Part shown: positions 11,594-24,356 of the stretch, one piece after another
Position numbering within the stretch: position 1 is the stretch's first letter
Layout of the letters: each line of letters begins with the position of its first letter
Source: Cocos nucifera
Taxonomy: Eukaryota; Streptophyta; Magnoliopsida; Arecales; Arecaceae
Length of the DNA: 64,000 nt
Assembly (NCBI GenBank): GCA_006176705.1
Contig: QRFJ01003311.1
Span: 186,001-250,000 of the forward strand
Direction: 5' to 3'
The notes under the pieces: model-generated
Told to the model about the DNA's origin: nothing
Database searches by the model: none
The model's input: only the letters and a program-made list of their open reading frames with translations
Translations under genes and position numbers: made by a program

Positions 11594-14500
11594 TTAAAGC
11601 CACTCAGCACAGTATCTAATATCCATCTTTGACTTATGGTTGTCGAACTCCTTGATTGCCAGGGCTTTAGTGAAGGGGTCGGCTAAGTTCTTCTTTTCAT
11701 CGATCTTCTGAAGATCGACGTCACCACAATCCATGATCTCACAGACCAAATAGAAGCGACATAGAATATGGTTTATTCACTGGTGTGCCTTCGGTTCCTT
11801 TGCTTGAGTTATGGCGCCAGTGCTATCGTAGTAGAATAGGACTGGACCATCAATGGAGGATGCTACTTTGAGTTTGGTGATGAACTTCCTCAGCCATATA
11901 GCTTCATTTGCTGCATCTAATGCTGTCATGTACTCTACTTCGTAAATAGAGTCAGCCACTGTATGCTGCTTGAAACCTTTTTAGTAGATGGCTCCATCAT
12001 TTAGAGTAAAGATATACCCCGACATACTTTTACTGTCATCATGATCAGATTGAAAGATAGAGTCTGTAAATCCTACAAGCTTCAGATCTAACTCACCATA
12101 AACCAACCATTGGTACTTAGTATTTGTTAAATACTTAAGGATGGTTTTAACTACCTTCCAGTGATTTTCTTCAGGATCAGACTGGTATCTACTCACTACT
12201 CCTAGTGAGTATGCCATGTCTTGTCTTGTACATGTCATTACATATATAACAGACTCCAGTGTCGAAGCATATGAAATTCTACTCATACACTCTCTCTCTT
12301 TAGGAGTTGTCGGACAATCCTTCTTAGAGAGAGAAATTCCTTGGTCTATCAGAAGATAGTCCTTTTTGGAGTTCTTCATCCAGAATCTCTTCGGCATAGT
12401 TTTTATGTACGTGGATTGGGATATACCAAACATCCTTTTAGATCTATCCCTATAGATCTTCATTCCTAGGATGTAGGATGCTTCACCCAAGTTCTTCATA
12501 GAAAACTATGATGATAACCAAACTTTTATTTCTTGTAGTGTCGGAATGTCATTTCTGATTAAAAGAATATCATTTACGTACAAAATAAGGAATACCACTA
12601 CTGGACCATTTATCCATTTGTAAATGCAGGATTCTTCTCTGTTCTTAATGAAGCCATACATTTTGATCACTTTATCAAAATGCATGTTTCAACTCCGAGA
12701 TGTCTGCTTCAATCCATAAATGGATCTCTAAAGCTTGTACACCTTGGACTCATCTATGGATGTGAACCCTTCAGGTTATATCATATACACATCTTTGATC
12801 AACTCTCTATTTAGAAAAGCTATCTTCACAACCATCTACCAGATCTCATAGTCCAGATGGACAGCAATGGCAAGCATGATCCAAATGGACTTGAGCATTG
12901 CCATGGGGGAGAATATCTCATCATAGTCAATACCATAATGTTGAAAATACCCCTTGGCAACCAGACGAACTTTATAGATCTCCATCTTTTCGTCTGCACC
13001 CCTCTTCCTTTTGAAGATCCATTTACACCCAATGGGTTTAACCCCTTCAGGTGGGTCAACTAATGTCCATACATCATTGACCTTCATGAAATCTATTTTG
13101 GATCTCATGGCTTCTAGCCATTTTTCAGAGTTGAATCTCTGCATCGTATCCATATAAATGATCGGATTCTCATCATTCTCATCGAGTTTGATGGGATCAC
13201 CATCCTGGACCAAGAATCCATAGTATCTATCCAGAAGGTGGGGTACTCAGTCGGATCGCCTTAATAGTGCAGGTTCACTAGGCTTCAGATCTGATTTGAT
13301 CAAATCTGACTTAGGTTCAATATTCTATGTCAAACTTTCTATCTGTTGAACTTCATCAAGTTCAACCTTAGAGGCAACAGTTTCTTCATCAAGAAACTTC
13401 TTTTCCAAAATGGTTGCCCTAAGGCTGACGAACACCTTTCATTCATTAGCATAGTAGAAATAGTATCCTTTGATCTCTTTTGGATATCCTATGAATGTAT
13501 ACTTGTCAGACCTAGGTCCAAGTTTGTCTATAACTAACCGTTTGACATAAGCCTAGTACCCCCAAATCCTAAGGTGTGAAAGTGCTGACTTACGCCCAAT
13601 CCATATCTCATATGAGGTTTTAACTATAGACTTACTTGGAATCCTATTTAATAGATAACAAGCCGATTCGAGTGCATATCCCCAGAAAGATATCGACAAG
13701 CTGGCAAATCCCATCATGGATCGAACCATATCTAATAGAGTCCGATTTCTCCTTTCAGACATACCATTATGCTGTGGTGTTTTAGGAGTCCATTGGAAGA
13801 AAATTCCATTCTCTCCTAAATATGTGAGAAACTCACCAAAAAGATATTCTCCTCCTCGATCAGACTGAAGAGTTTTAATACACTTTTCAATTTATCTTTC
13901 TACTTCACTTTGGAATCGCTTGAACATTTCAAAAGAATCTGACTTATGTTTCATCAGATAGACATATCCATATTTGGATAGATCATCTATGAAAATGATA
14001 AAGTAGACATATCCACCTCTGACACTTATGCTCATTGGTCCACATACATCAGTATGTACTAGACCTAAGAGCTCATTGGTTCTCTCATCTTTTTTAGTGA
14101 AAGGTGAATTGATCATTTTACCAAGAAGATAGGACTCATAGGTTGGAAGTGATTCATAATCATTAACTTCGAGGATTCCCTCTTGAGTCAATCTATTTTT
14201 CCTATTATTATTTATATGACCTAGCCTATAGTGCCATAAATAGATATCTGATACACTATCTAATATAGGGTGCTTGCCAGTAGAATATACTACATTAACA
14301 GATTATGATAACATATATACACCATTGTTCAATTATCCACAGAAAGCAGTAATACCATTCATAATGACATTACAAACTCATTTCTTTATTGAAATTTCAT
14401 AATTGTTCATAGCCAAAAGACCTATAGAAATGATATTTAAAAAGAAACTAGGACAGAAATAATAATCACTAAGAATAACGGAATGAGATTCAAATACAAA

Positions 14501-14770
14501 TTTCAAAATTTCTAAAGCTAGAATTGGAACTGGTCTTCCATCTCTAACATTCAGGAATCTCTCATCTTGCTCGAATCTTCTACTGATCTACAACCCCTGC
14601 AATGAATTACAAATATGGAAAGGACTATCGGTATCCAGTATCTAGTTAGTAATATCATAAATAGAGAAATTGTAAGGAGTTATTATATAAATATCTTGCC
14701 CAGTAATAGCTTGCTTCTTTCTCTGTCTGTTCGAATCCAAGAAGGCAATGTACTGAGGATAGTTTCTCTT
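11594..14770 (-). pseudogene. pol: B pol: protease, integrase, reverse transcriptase, RNase H
   Basis: Degenerate Ty1/copia polyprotein. The integrase zinc region at about 14250-14130 has WHYRLGHINN, but its two cysteines are changed (TYESY). The integrase core follows with VHTDVCGPM (about 14055) and TLQSDRGGEY (about 13860), then SERRNRTLLDMVRSMM at 13762. Reverse transcriptase begins near 13140 (EKWLEAMRSKIDFMKVNDVW), with GCKWIFKRK and RLVAKGYFQ. Its active-site box reads LYVNDILL instead of the YVDD pattern, so the catalytic pair is damaged. RNase H has GFTDSIFQSD (about 12075) and a late block around 11959-11777. More than ten stops and several frameshifts are scattered throughout. The protease region between 14750 and 14450 is barely recognisable. 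It is not expressed as an active enzyme. Confidence 0.85.
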
Positions 14771-15562
14771 TCAGTGCCCCCACTTCTTGCAAAAGAAGCA
14801 TTCGACTTGACTCTTATCGAGCTTGGTATTTAGGGTCTGAGCCTGTATAGGTGTCCTAGCATGAACATGCACCTTCTTAGCTTTCTTCTTCTTATTCTTC
14901 TTTCCTTTTCCAAAGGATCGAGAATGAGAAGACAAACCTCTCACTAAGTTCACCAACTCCTTATGGAGTTGGTGATCCTTCTCAAAGTTTTGAAGTAACT
15001 CCAATAACCCGTGGTAGTCTACTTCAGGCTTTGACATTCTATAATGTGTAAGGAATGGGAGATAAGACTTGGACAGTGAGTTCAGTATTGCATCTTTTCC
15101 AAGTTATTTGTGCAAGAAAAAGCCGAGCTTGCTCAAGCACTCTATCAGCTCAATCATGTACAATACATGATCAATGACAGAGGCACCATCCCGCATTCTA
15201 GTGTTGAAGATGGCACAACTAGTCTTGTGCCTCTCAACATCATCGGATGTGCCAAAAAAATCCTAAAATACTTGGAGCATTTTATTTGGCTGAGCTATCT
15301 CAAACTTGCGACTAAACTCGTCGCTCATCGTAGCCAGCATAATGTAGTGCACCATAGTTTGATCACTGAGCCACTTTTGATAAGTATCTTTGACTATTTT
15401 ACGTGCATTAGCAGCTGGCTCCTTAGGTGCAGGATCCGTCAGCACGTATAGGATCCATTCATGCTCCAGGACAATCTTCAACTTTCGGTACCAGCTACCG
15501 AAGTTGGATCCCACCAACTTATTATTATCCAATAATGATCGGAGTGATAGAGAAGTGGCCAT
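14771..15562 (-). pseudogene. gag: B gag
   Basis: The reading frame opens at 15562 (MATSLSLRSLLDNNKL) with the copia gag pattern SWYRKLKIVLEHEWIL, then the UBN2-type region QKWLSDQTMVHYIML. Stops occur near 15263 and in the middle part. The C-terminal part (15037-14771) is rich in lysine (GKGKKNKKKKAKK) and ends in a zinc knuckle CFFCKKWGH. A stop directly follows the histidine, and the last cysteine of the CCHC pattern is a tyrosine in the same frame. The protein aligns closely with gag of element A at 24357-24583 and 43959-44541, including the start. The frame would continue into pol as one polyprotein. Confidence 0.85.
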
Positions 15563-16338
15563 GTCTGCACAAAAAAAATCAAAATCAAATTAGTAATTAA
15601 TTCATTAAACCTAAAGATTTGGACACTAATCAAAAGATTTCTTCCACTATTTTATTCGAATTGATAGCCTCTACCTCCAATTCGAGGAATTATTCTAATT
15701 TCTTAGTGGGTACTAGAATCCACATAGACTATACACAAGCTCAACTTTGGTTGGCCCATCCATGTACATCTAAAGATTGGTTCATAATCAATTATTTCTC
15801 TAAATAATTTTTAGTAATTAAATTTTTTCCCAAGCCCTGATCAGTTGGCTTTGGCCTTCTCAAAAAAGGGTCCAGTTAGGTCCAACCATTAACATGACCA
15901 TACTTGGCCCATTCAACCAATGAATGATCAGGCCCAACTTTGGTTGGCCCACCTGACCACCATTTAGAAAGATGTATTCAAGAAATCATATAATGAATGA
16001 TAATTCCATCAATCGATAAGCACCAGACCTTTGGGCCTCCAATGATTATCCAACTGATGGACCCATTATCATCCACTTTAATGGAAGGCTATGATCCAGT
16101 TATCATATAACTATTTTATTTTAGGGATCTAATAATTTTAGAAGATTTATTTATAGAAGTGAGCAGATCAGATTAACTAGTTTGGCATGATCCTTCCACT
16201 AACTTCACCAAGTCAGCTTAAGGAAGACTATTAATAGGCTGGTCTAGGAGCACCAAAATCAGTCAAACTGATTTACCTAGCTTATATGGGTTAGCTTAAA
16301 TAGTCAAGCAATCCGATCAAAACATAATCTCACCAAGA

Positions 16339-16455
16339 GGCCAGATAAGTTCGATCAGTGGAAGGGTCTACCAGGCTTGCCTTAGACACCATCAAAAATG
16401 GCTAGGTAAGTGAGCTTCCAATTAAAAACCACTTGTTTGGTTTACCTTAGACACC
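16339..16455 (-). promoter_or_regulatory. Leader module, two units (B)
   Basis: In element sense unit 1 runs from GGTGTCTAAGGTAAA (16455-16441) through GGTTTTTAATTGGAAGC to ACTTACCTAGCC (ending near 16400). Unit 2 runs from GGTGTCTAAGGCAAGC (16390-16375) to ACTTATCTGGCC (16350-16339). This is the clearest two-unit copy among the copia elements and shows how the single long unit in A and E could derive from two. Confidence 0.75.
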
Positions 16456-17136
16456 AACTAGTTTAATTAGTTTCAATTAGATCAATCTAATAGTTTATGC
16501 TAGACCGCATAGCCAAGAATCAAATCTATCTTAGATCTTGTTAAAGATATGGACTTGACCAACTACAACTATTGTAATTGATCTAGAGAATTCTTAATCT
16601 AATCTAAGACAATAATTAATTAGATTTAGTCAATTCTCTAATTAAGTCCATTCCTTAATCTAACCCTAGGTCTAATACAATTAATGGACCTAATCTCCAC
16701 TAACCCATTTAACCCAATGTGTTATGATTTGTGTCTTAGGATCTTCAATTCACAATCCTAGATCCTAATCAATCAACTTCTTAATTCTCAATTAAGTTTT
16801 GGGCTGAGGGTTAGGGTTCAGCTTTTTGAAAATAATTTTTATGTTTGTAAAATATTTTTATAATATGTTTCTATCAATTAGTTGTATGTTTGATTTATAA
16901 TCAATATGCAAGTAAAATAAACATAAAACTACTTTAGATCTAATCTAAACAGGTTCATATAATTATAACAGTTTCAATAATAATCAATCATAAATCTTTC
17001 TAGATCAAATCTAACACATTTATGATGATTAAAATTAGATTAAAATATTTTTAATCAGATCATAAAATTTTTTAGATCTAATCTAAAATTTTATGATCAA
17101 TATTTTAGATCAACACATATTAGGATAACCTATTCA

Positions 17137-17158
17137 CTATAAGGGGTAAACCTTACAG
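17137..17158 (-). other. Leader hairpin (B)
   Basis: In element sense CTGTAAGG, a six-base loop and CCTTATAG form an eight-pair stem with one G-U pair. The same hairpin is exact in element A at 22436-22457, at the same distance downstream of the primer site. Confidence 0.6.
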
Positions 17159-17300
17159 CAGGACAATCTTATGACAGTGCGTGCAATCTAAAATATTTTA
17201 TTTTTTTTTTTTAATTTTAGTTTTAATAATTAGATTATAAATTAGATATAATTTAAAAAATAATCTAGATATGCATAAAAATTATGTAATAAGAATCTAG

Positions 17301-17312
17301 GCTCTAATACCA
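17301..17312 (-). other. B primer binding site (tRNA-Met type)
   Basis: In element sense this reads TGGTATTAGAGC, two bases from the LTR end. It differs by one base from the usual copia initiator tRNA-Met complement TGGTATCAGAGC seen in element E. Confidence 0.85.
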
Positions 17313-17314
17313 AT

Positions 17315-19788
17315 TGAACGAATCAGATCTAGGGTTTCACAGGTAGATCTTGAAATTTTTTTAAGATCTTGCAGTGAAAGACTTAAATAAATTTAAAATT
17401 TATTTAAATAATCATGTAAATACCTAGATCTTAGATCTATTACATGATTAAGGTATGATATTAAATCAAAAATTAAAATCAAATTAGAAAGAAAAAGGTT
17501 GATCAAATCAATCTAGATCTACACTACATCAAATGCAGGTATGAAGTTCATAGATCAGATCTATTACTTAAGCAAGTTTAAACATTCTAACTTGCTAATC
17601 CAGGTTTGAGGATGAAGTCACAAGCCGCACATGCATCCGACCTCTATGAGTCATCCACACGAGCCTACGATATCTGATTTGAAGTCCGATGCAGGAAATC
17701 AGCACGGTATGCTAGTACTGTGCTGATCCTTCTTCGACGGTCGATCCGATGCTTTCTTCTTCAAAATTTAGACTCTACAAAATATGAGAATAAAGATGAG
17801 AATTTTCTAATCTAAGACTCTCTCAAAAAAAAACTCAAAAGAAAGGAGGAGATATTGAAAATAAAACAGCCCTAGAAGAAGACCCTCTTCTTCTTCTCTT
17901 TTCTCTCACCTAGACACCTAGTTTGGTTCCTATGGGACCACTACACCCAAGGACCCTCTTCCTCTAATTTTTGGACACCCCAAATCTCTCCTAAAGCTCT
18001 GTATTCTATGAAAAAATGAGAACAAAATTCATCCAATAAATAGGAAAAAAGAAGAGTCCAAGTTAGGTCAAATTTCTAGACTAAGAATATCCAAACATGG
18101 GAAGTTGTTGGGGCGCCCAACTCTTGGGTGCCTCTTTCCTAACTTTTGGTGTGGACCAACAAGAGAGAGCACATAAAAAGGAGATTATTTTCATAGAATA
18201 AGAGAAGAATTAATTAAAAGAGGGGGCGGCACTCAAGGGAAGATGTTTTGGTCAACAAGGATTCTATCTCATAGAATCCTAAGCAAAACCAATTCCTCCT
18301 TTGACTTAGTCTTCCACCTAACTTTCAAATATGACTTGGAGGGAAAGAGGGGGTGTGGAAATTAAGAAGAAAGAGATTTTCCATAAAAAAATACCTAGAA
18401 AATAGGTATGGAGGGCGTTGGGACCAAGATGGCGCAAGGAGATAGGGAGTCCTAGTCACACTAGGACTCCTGTTTTGACTTGATCAAACAAGATCTTTTA
18501 ACCAAATAAAATCAAGATTAAACCAACCCAATTAAATAAAGCCCTAAATCATTTAAGAACTTAATTAAATTAGATTTAATTCTAATTTATTTTTTAATTA
18601 AATTAGAAAATTAGATTAATCTGAGTCCTAGTTAGACCAGGACTAGTTCTTCCTTGCACTTAACTTATCCAATAAATCAATTAGACTTAATCCAATCAAG
18701 CCCAAACTAAATCTAGTTAAATCATATTTAATTAAACTTAATCTCAGCCTATTAACTTAATCAAATTAAGTTAATTAGCAATTCAATTGCTAATCGATCC
18801 TCCTGTAACACTTGCACTAGGTTAAACACCAATCGTATTGATTGTTTAACCCTAGAATGATTCTTAATCATTGATCAACCATCCGATCAGATCATAAGCT
18901 CTAATGTGTGTGACCTCATAGGTTCAAACCTAAGTTGATAGTACATAAATAAATTTTTGTACCAATCGAAGTGATCATGTAGTAATGATATCCGACGATC
19001 GGATAGGTTGAAGGTGTAGAACACCATCCTTAGAACCCATGTGGATATAGTTTTTATATAATTCATTCCCTTGACCACAATGCTTGTAGGACACATCAAA
19101 GTTCAATTGTCAACTTTGATCAGATTGTCTACATTGTATTTCAAAATATCAAATGGATTACCTTGGCCAAGGTTTTGCTATATTGAAATATAGTGATATA
19201 TTCTTCTCCAACTCTTGGAGTGGTCAATTCCATCTTGATCATACTCCAACTTTGCAAGTACTTGACTATGCCCAGAAGCCTTCCATTACTGAATTAAAAA
19301 TTCAGTTAGTCTGGTACCAAAGCACAGTGAGTTGCTTGCAAGTCATTGAGGTGATCTTAGGTCTAAGGGATACTTATACCTATATCCCATCAGAGACATT
19401 CTTGACAATAGAATGCTCTGAAGTTGGTCACGTTCAATGAAGATGTACCCATACATCTCACCTATATGCTATACCAATGTCTCCACATATCTTGATTAAG
19501 AGGACAACCAACCTATATGGCATATAGCGATCTATGCTTGATAGATGTTGTCATCCTAATTAACAGCCTATCATGTGATCGTGAACAAATTTAAGGACTA
19601 ATTGATAAATCATCTCTTTATCAAAACTAAATAATCCTAAGGACTTCATCACAACAATGAAGTTCATTAGAAGATGTAAACTTATGATGAAAAAATATGC
19701 CAAAATATTTTTTATTAATTAATAAATTAATTATAATATCTCAACCATCAATAGGTTAATGATTGATTTTGAGATATAATTTTTAACA
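17315..19788 (-). repeat. B 5' LTR
   Basis: The 2474-bp LTR has its inner edge next to the primer site and its outer edge at 19788 (TGTTAAAAATT in element sense). The host LTR C resumes at 19789 with aggataaccaacctatatgg, the direct continuation of 9094. Confidence 0.88.
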
Positions 19789-20081
19789 AGGATAACCAAC
19801 CTATATGGCATACAGTGATCTATACTCGATAAATATTATCGTCCTGAATAACAACGTATCATTTGATCATGAATGGTTTAAATACTGATCGATAATTCTT
19901 TTTTTTATCAAAACTAAATATCCTAAGGACTTCATCACAATAAATGAAGTTCATTAGAAGATATAGACTTTATGAAAAAAAAGCTAGAATTTTATTTTAT
20001 TCAATAATAAATTATTTATAAAAATAAAATAGCATAACTATTAATAAGCTAATAATTGGCTTTAAAATATAATTTTTAATA
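19789..20081 (-). repeat. Copia LTR 'C', right fragment
   Basis: This continues the LTR interrupted by B. In element sense it begins at 20081 with TATTAAAAATTATATTTTAAAGCC, eroded from a TGTT start as in B. Directly outside lies the short Tat-like host fragment. The left end of LTR C is beyond element H, outside the window, so whether it is a solo LTR cannot be told. Confidence 0.75.
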
Positions 20082-20108
20082 GTTACATGATACTTTCCAA
20101 AGATGAAG
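20082..20108 (+). mobile_element. Tat-like host fragment, 27 bp
   Basis: This short piece lies between LTR C and element A. Its final bases (tgaag) are the left copy of the A target duplication. Removing A makes it continuous with the Tat-like coding remnant at 49943. It shows that C and A both inserted into the same older element, 27 bp apart. Confidence 0.6.
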
Positions 20109-22305
20109 TGTTGGGAATAGTGTCCCAAAGCCAATCGTCAGTCTGTTGATGCTTGAGCTATTTCATATAATTATATATGAATTATTAATTGAATAAAAGT
20201 TATTATGACTTTTTCATCATAAATCTTTCATCTTCTAATAAACTTCTGTCTGTTGTGATGAAGTTCTTAGGACTATTTAGAATAAATAAAAAAAGATTTA
20301 TCATTTAGTCCTTAAATAAGTTTGCTACCAAATGAAATGTTGTTACCAAGAATGATAATATTTATCGAGTATAGGTCATTATGTGTCATAAAGATTGATT
20401 GTCCTTTTAACCAAAAAGTATAGAGACACTGATATGGCATGCAGATGAGATGTAGGGATATATCTGTACTAAATGTGATCAACTTTAGAGCTTTTCTGCT
20501 ATCAAGAATTGCTCTGATGGAATATGAGTATAAGTATCCCTCTGACCTGAGATCACTATGATAACTTCTAAGCAACTCACTATGCTTTGATGCCTGACTA
20601 TCTGAATTTCTAATTTAGTGATGAAAGATTTTTGGGTACAGTCAAGTACTTGAGGAGTCAGTGCATGAGTCAAGATGGGATTAACCACTCCTGGACTCAG
20701 GACTTATGTTCAATGGTATTTTAATTTAGCAAAGCCTTGACTAAGATAGTCCTTGTGAGAGATCATTAGACTAATTGCTTTGAGACATGATTTGGATGTA
20801 TCTTCTAGGATTGATAGTTAAACCCTAAGTCAGTCTATGCATAGAGGTCAAAGAGATGAATTATGCGATAACTATATTCACATAGGTTTTGAATGTTACG
20901 ATTGCACTATTCGACCTATCCAAATATCGGGTACCATTGCTAGATGGTCACTTCGATTAGTTCAGAAAAATGATTTCCATGCTAATAGCTTAGGTTCGAA
21001 CCTACGGGGTCACACACACTATAGATTTCTATATGATCTAATGGTTGATCAAGAGAAGATTGATTAGTGATTTGATCACTAATTAACTTAATTTAATTGA
21101 GTGATTATTTTTGGATCAAGACCAATTGAATTTGATTTATTCGAATGTGACCCGATTATGTTATAAAATGATCTAATCATCAAGAAGGTTTAATCTCTGA
21201 TTTGATCAGAGGTTTGGTTTGATTAATTCTTGATTTGATTAGAATTTAACTAAGCCTAAATCAGTTGGATTTAATGTGATCTAATTGGGCCTAGCTAAAT
21301 TAGTTTAGATTGGATCTTAATTGAATAGTTTGAAAGACTATTTTGACTAGTCTTATGCACCACATCACCCTAATCTTGCACCACCCTTTTCTCCATGAGA
21401 ATTGAGAATTCTTGTGAAGAAATCCATGCACAAGAGGGCACACGTCCTTCCTTTCTCACATCTCATGTAGATAAGATAGGCTAGTTGTTATTCAAATTCA
21501 ATGGAGTTTGAGTTTGAATGAACAAGCTAACCATCTTATCTAAAACCCTTACACCTCCCATGTTTGTGCACATATATAAAATCTGATTTTACGGATGTGC
21601 GCAAGGAGAGAAGATGAGAATGTGAAGAAGAAAAAGAAAAGATAGAGAAGAAGGAAGAGAGAAGAGAAAAGATTTCTCTACATGCATGAACCCCTCCTCT
21701 GCATGAGAAATCCAAATAAAAGAAAGAGAGTTCTAGGTGCAAAGGGTTTTGGGTGAGAGGAATCTATCTAGGGTTTGAGATTTAGATCTATGAGTTATGA
21801 GGGTCGTGACCTCATAGATCCAACCAAAAGACCTCCTCTTCATCATCTTCTACATTGATCGGGATCCAAAACATCCAAAGACCCTATGAAGAAGATTAAA
21901 GAAGTTTAATCTACATCAGTTGTTGAAGACTTCTATTCGAGCTAGCACTTAGGAGGAGTTGATCGGGATCTAGGCCTCATGTGGATTACCCATGGAGTCT
22001 AGACATGTGTGTGGCTATGTCACGGCAATCAAATCTACATCGAGGAGATCAGATTGCAGAGATCATCTATCCATAAAAAGGTTACATGTTATGAACATGT
22101 AGAAATAGTAAAATAGTTTTACTGCACTGGCTATTTTATTTTTCAGATATGCATACATATATGATACATTAGATCCTGATTGTGTAGAATTTTTAGATTA
22201 GATCTGTAGCTCTTATTATTAATTTAATTAATAATAGTTTTCATTGCATATAATTTTTGAAAAAGTTTTTGAAAGTGGAGCTAGAAATCCTACGCATTTC
22301 CTTCA
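20109..22305 (+). repeat. A 5' LTR
   Basis: The 2197-bp LTR begins TGTTGGGAATAGTGTCCC and ends TTTCCTTCA. It matches 47723-49942 throughout. A TATATAAA box at 21573-21580 is a plausible core promoter; the downstream LTR has TATAAAAT at 49201. Confidence 0.9.
21573..21580 (+). promoter_or_regulatory. TATA box of A LTR
   Basis: TATATAAA lies in the 3' part of the LTR, about 730 bp before the LTR end. The corresponding site of the 3' LTR is TATAAAAT. The position fits transcription start in the LTR with a long R-U5 region. Confidence 0.45.
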
Positions 22306-22307
22306 AT

Positions 22308-22319
22308 TAGTATCAGAGC
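22308..22319 (+). other. A primer binding site (tRNA-Met type)
   Basis: TAGTATCAGAGC, two bases after the LTR end, differs by one G-to-A change from TGGTATCAGAGC. Confidence 0.85.
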
Positions 22320-22435
22320 GGCAAGTTCTTTAATATATTATATATGCATGATCTAAATTATTTTTAGATTAGATCTAAATAATAATCTAATCTAAAAAAT
22401 AAAAATGATGATTGCACGGACTGTAGGTTGTCCTG

Positions 22436-22457
22436 CTGTAAGGTTTATCCCTTACAG
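22436..22457 (+). other. Leader hairpin (A)
   Basis: CTGTAAGG, loop TTTATC, CCTTACAG: a perfect eight-base-pair stem. The word AGGTTGTCCTG occurs on both sides as a direct repeat. Element B has the same stem with one compensated G-U pair. Confidence 0.65.
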
Positions 22458-23459
22458 TGGAAAGGTTGTCCTGATACGTTGCAATCTAGAAAATTGATCA
22501 TAAAACTTTAGATTAGATCTAATGATTTTTATGATATGTTTGAATATATTTAATCCAAAATTTTATCATGATTTAATATTTAGATTAGATCTAAATAGTT
22601 TTATGATTTTTATATAGAGTACATAGATTTAGATTAAACATAAACAGGATCTTAGGAAGGTTCTGTTCGTCGGTCAAGCCGGCTCACTCAGAAATCGAGC
22701 TAGCTCGACCAGCAAGCCAACTGTGATACACTTTTTGGATTGATGCTCCAACCAATTCGATCAGGAATCGAGCCAGCTCGACTTCAATTTGGGCCAGCTT
22801 AGATGGGATCCGAGCCTACCCAATGAAATGTTAGGCTTTTGGCTTTTTGCCCGAGCCAGCTGTCTTAGAAATCGAGCCAACTTGGCTTCTATTCGGGCCA
22901 ACTCGAATGGGATCTGAGCCAGCCCGATTGAGAAGTTGGCTAAAGGTCTAAATTGGCTAGTTTTATGTGATCTAACCTACATCTACTACTTATTTATGAA
23001 ATAAGCCAATCCATTTTTGAAATGAGTCGACCTATTTATTGAAACAGTGCTAGGATGTAGAGAATCTTTTAAAATTTAAAAAATATTTTTGAAATCCTGA
23101 ATCGCAACCCTCAATCTTAAACTTAATTAAGAATTAAGTATGATGAATTAAGTTCTAGAATTATGAATTAAAGATCCTAAGACATTGATCATAAAATTAT
23201 GGGTTAATCGGGTTAGTCAAATTAGGTTCCTTAATTGGGTTGGAGCTAAGGTTAATTAAAGAATGGACTAAATTAGAGTAATTGATCAAATCTAACCAAA
23301 TATTAATTTAGATTAGGTCAAAAACTCTTTAGACTAAATTATAATAGTTGTAGTTGGTCAAGCCCATGCCTTAAATGAGGATCAAATGGACTTGATTCGT
23401 AACTACGCGGTCGAACTTAAAATTGCTAGGTTGGTCAACTTGAAACTAATGAACTGGAT

Positions 23460-23579
23460 GGTGTCTAAGGTAAGTCTGGCAGCTCAGACCAGTGGTTTTT
23501 AATTGATAGCTACTAGCACTGATTCAATCTTTGATGAGTTAATGGCATATCCCTTTCATTGATCTCACTTACCTAGCCA
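23460..23579 (+). promoter_or_regulatory. Leader module (A)
   Basis: It begins GGTGTCTAAGGTAAGTCTGG and ends ATCTCACTTACCTAGCC. The exact inverted arms are AGGTAAGT (23468-23475) and ACTTACCT (23567-23574). The inside carries TTTTTAATTGATAGCTACT and TGAGTTAATGGCATAT, nearly the same as in element E. Confidence 0.75.
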
Positions 23580-24356
23580 TCCTGATGAATTAGATTTTTT
23601 ATTAGACCACTTGGTGATTTGGGCTCATCCATGTCAATTAGGTAAATCAGTTTGACTAATTTAGGTGCTACTAATGCCAACTTGAATTAGGTCCTTATTG
23701 ATCTAACTTGATAAAATTAGTGGGAGGGTCTAAATTGACTGGTCAATTCTTCTTAAATTTGATTAATAAAATCCTCTAAAATTATTAGATCCTTAAAATG
23801 ATAAAGTTATGGTGAAAACTAAATCATAGCCTTCCACTAAGTTGAGTGATAATGGATCCATTAGTTTAATAATCATTGGAGGTCAAAAGACCTGGTGCTT
23901 ATTGATTAATGGAATTATCATTCATAACATGGTAATTTGGTTGTCTTTCCAATGGTGGTCAGGTTGGCTGGCCAAAGTTAGGTCTGATCATTCGTTGGTC
24001 TGATGCACCAAATGTGGTCATGTTAATGGTTAGACCTAACTGAATCTTTTCAGTGTAGGTCAAAGCCTATTGATTAGATTTTTGGGGCAAAATTAAAATT
24101 ACTAGAAGTTATTTGATGAAGCAATTGGTTTTGAACCTACCCATAGATGCACACGGGTTGACCAACCAAACTTGGGCTAGTGTGTAGCCTATGTAGATTC
24201 TAGTACCCACTAAGGAATTAGGGATAATTTCTCGAATTAAAGGTAGAGGCTATCGATTCGAATAAAATAGTAGAAGAACCTTTAGACTAAAGTCTAAGTC
24301 TTTAGAGTAAATAATTCATATACTAATTAGGTCTATGGTTTTTCTTTTGTGCAGAA

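Larger units (their letters stand above)
15563..17300 (-). other. B leader region
   Basis: A 1.7-kb untranslated leader between primer site and gag. It contains a hairpin (17137-17158) and the two-unit leader module (16339-16455). Words such as GATCAGGCCCAACTTTGGTT recur in it. I see no reading frame that looks like a gene. Confidence 0.65.
9095..19788 (-). mobile_element. Copia element B
   Basis: A complete but inactive Ty1/copia element of 10.7 kb on the minus strand. LTRs are 9095-11580 (3') and 17315-19788 (5'). A tRNA-Met-type primer site, a 1.7-kb leader, one gag-pol frame with many stops and a polypurine tract are all in place. The flanks aggac (9090-9094) and aggat (19789-19793) agree at four of five bases, as expected for an old duplication with a C-to-T change. 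B sits inside LTR C of a related family. Gene order gag, protease, integrase, reverse transcriptase, RNase H defines it as Ty1/copia. Gag and pol are close to those of element A. Confidence 0.9.
22320..24356 (+). other. A leader region
   Basis: A 2-kb untranslated leader. Its first part holds the hairpin CTGTAAGG-tttatc-CCTTACAG (22436-22457) inside weaker outer arms (22410-22486). A block near 22660-22930 repeats the word CGAGCCAGCT/CAGCTCGA with variations. The leader module is at 23460-23579. No reading frame looks like a gene before the gag start at 24357. Confidence 0.65.

Noticed and set aside
20837..21067. A 76-codon plus-strand frame with a near copy at 48439
   Set aside because: LTR sequence of element A; similarity is due to LTR duplication, and the second copy is shortened.
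22660..22930. Repeated CGAGCCAGCTCGA words in the A leader as a separate mobile element
   Set aside because: The words are irregular, have no terminal repeats or duplications, and similar words occur in other leaders.
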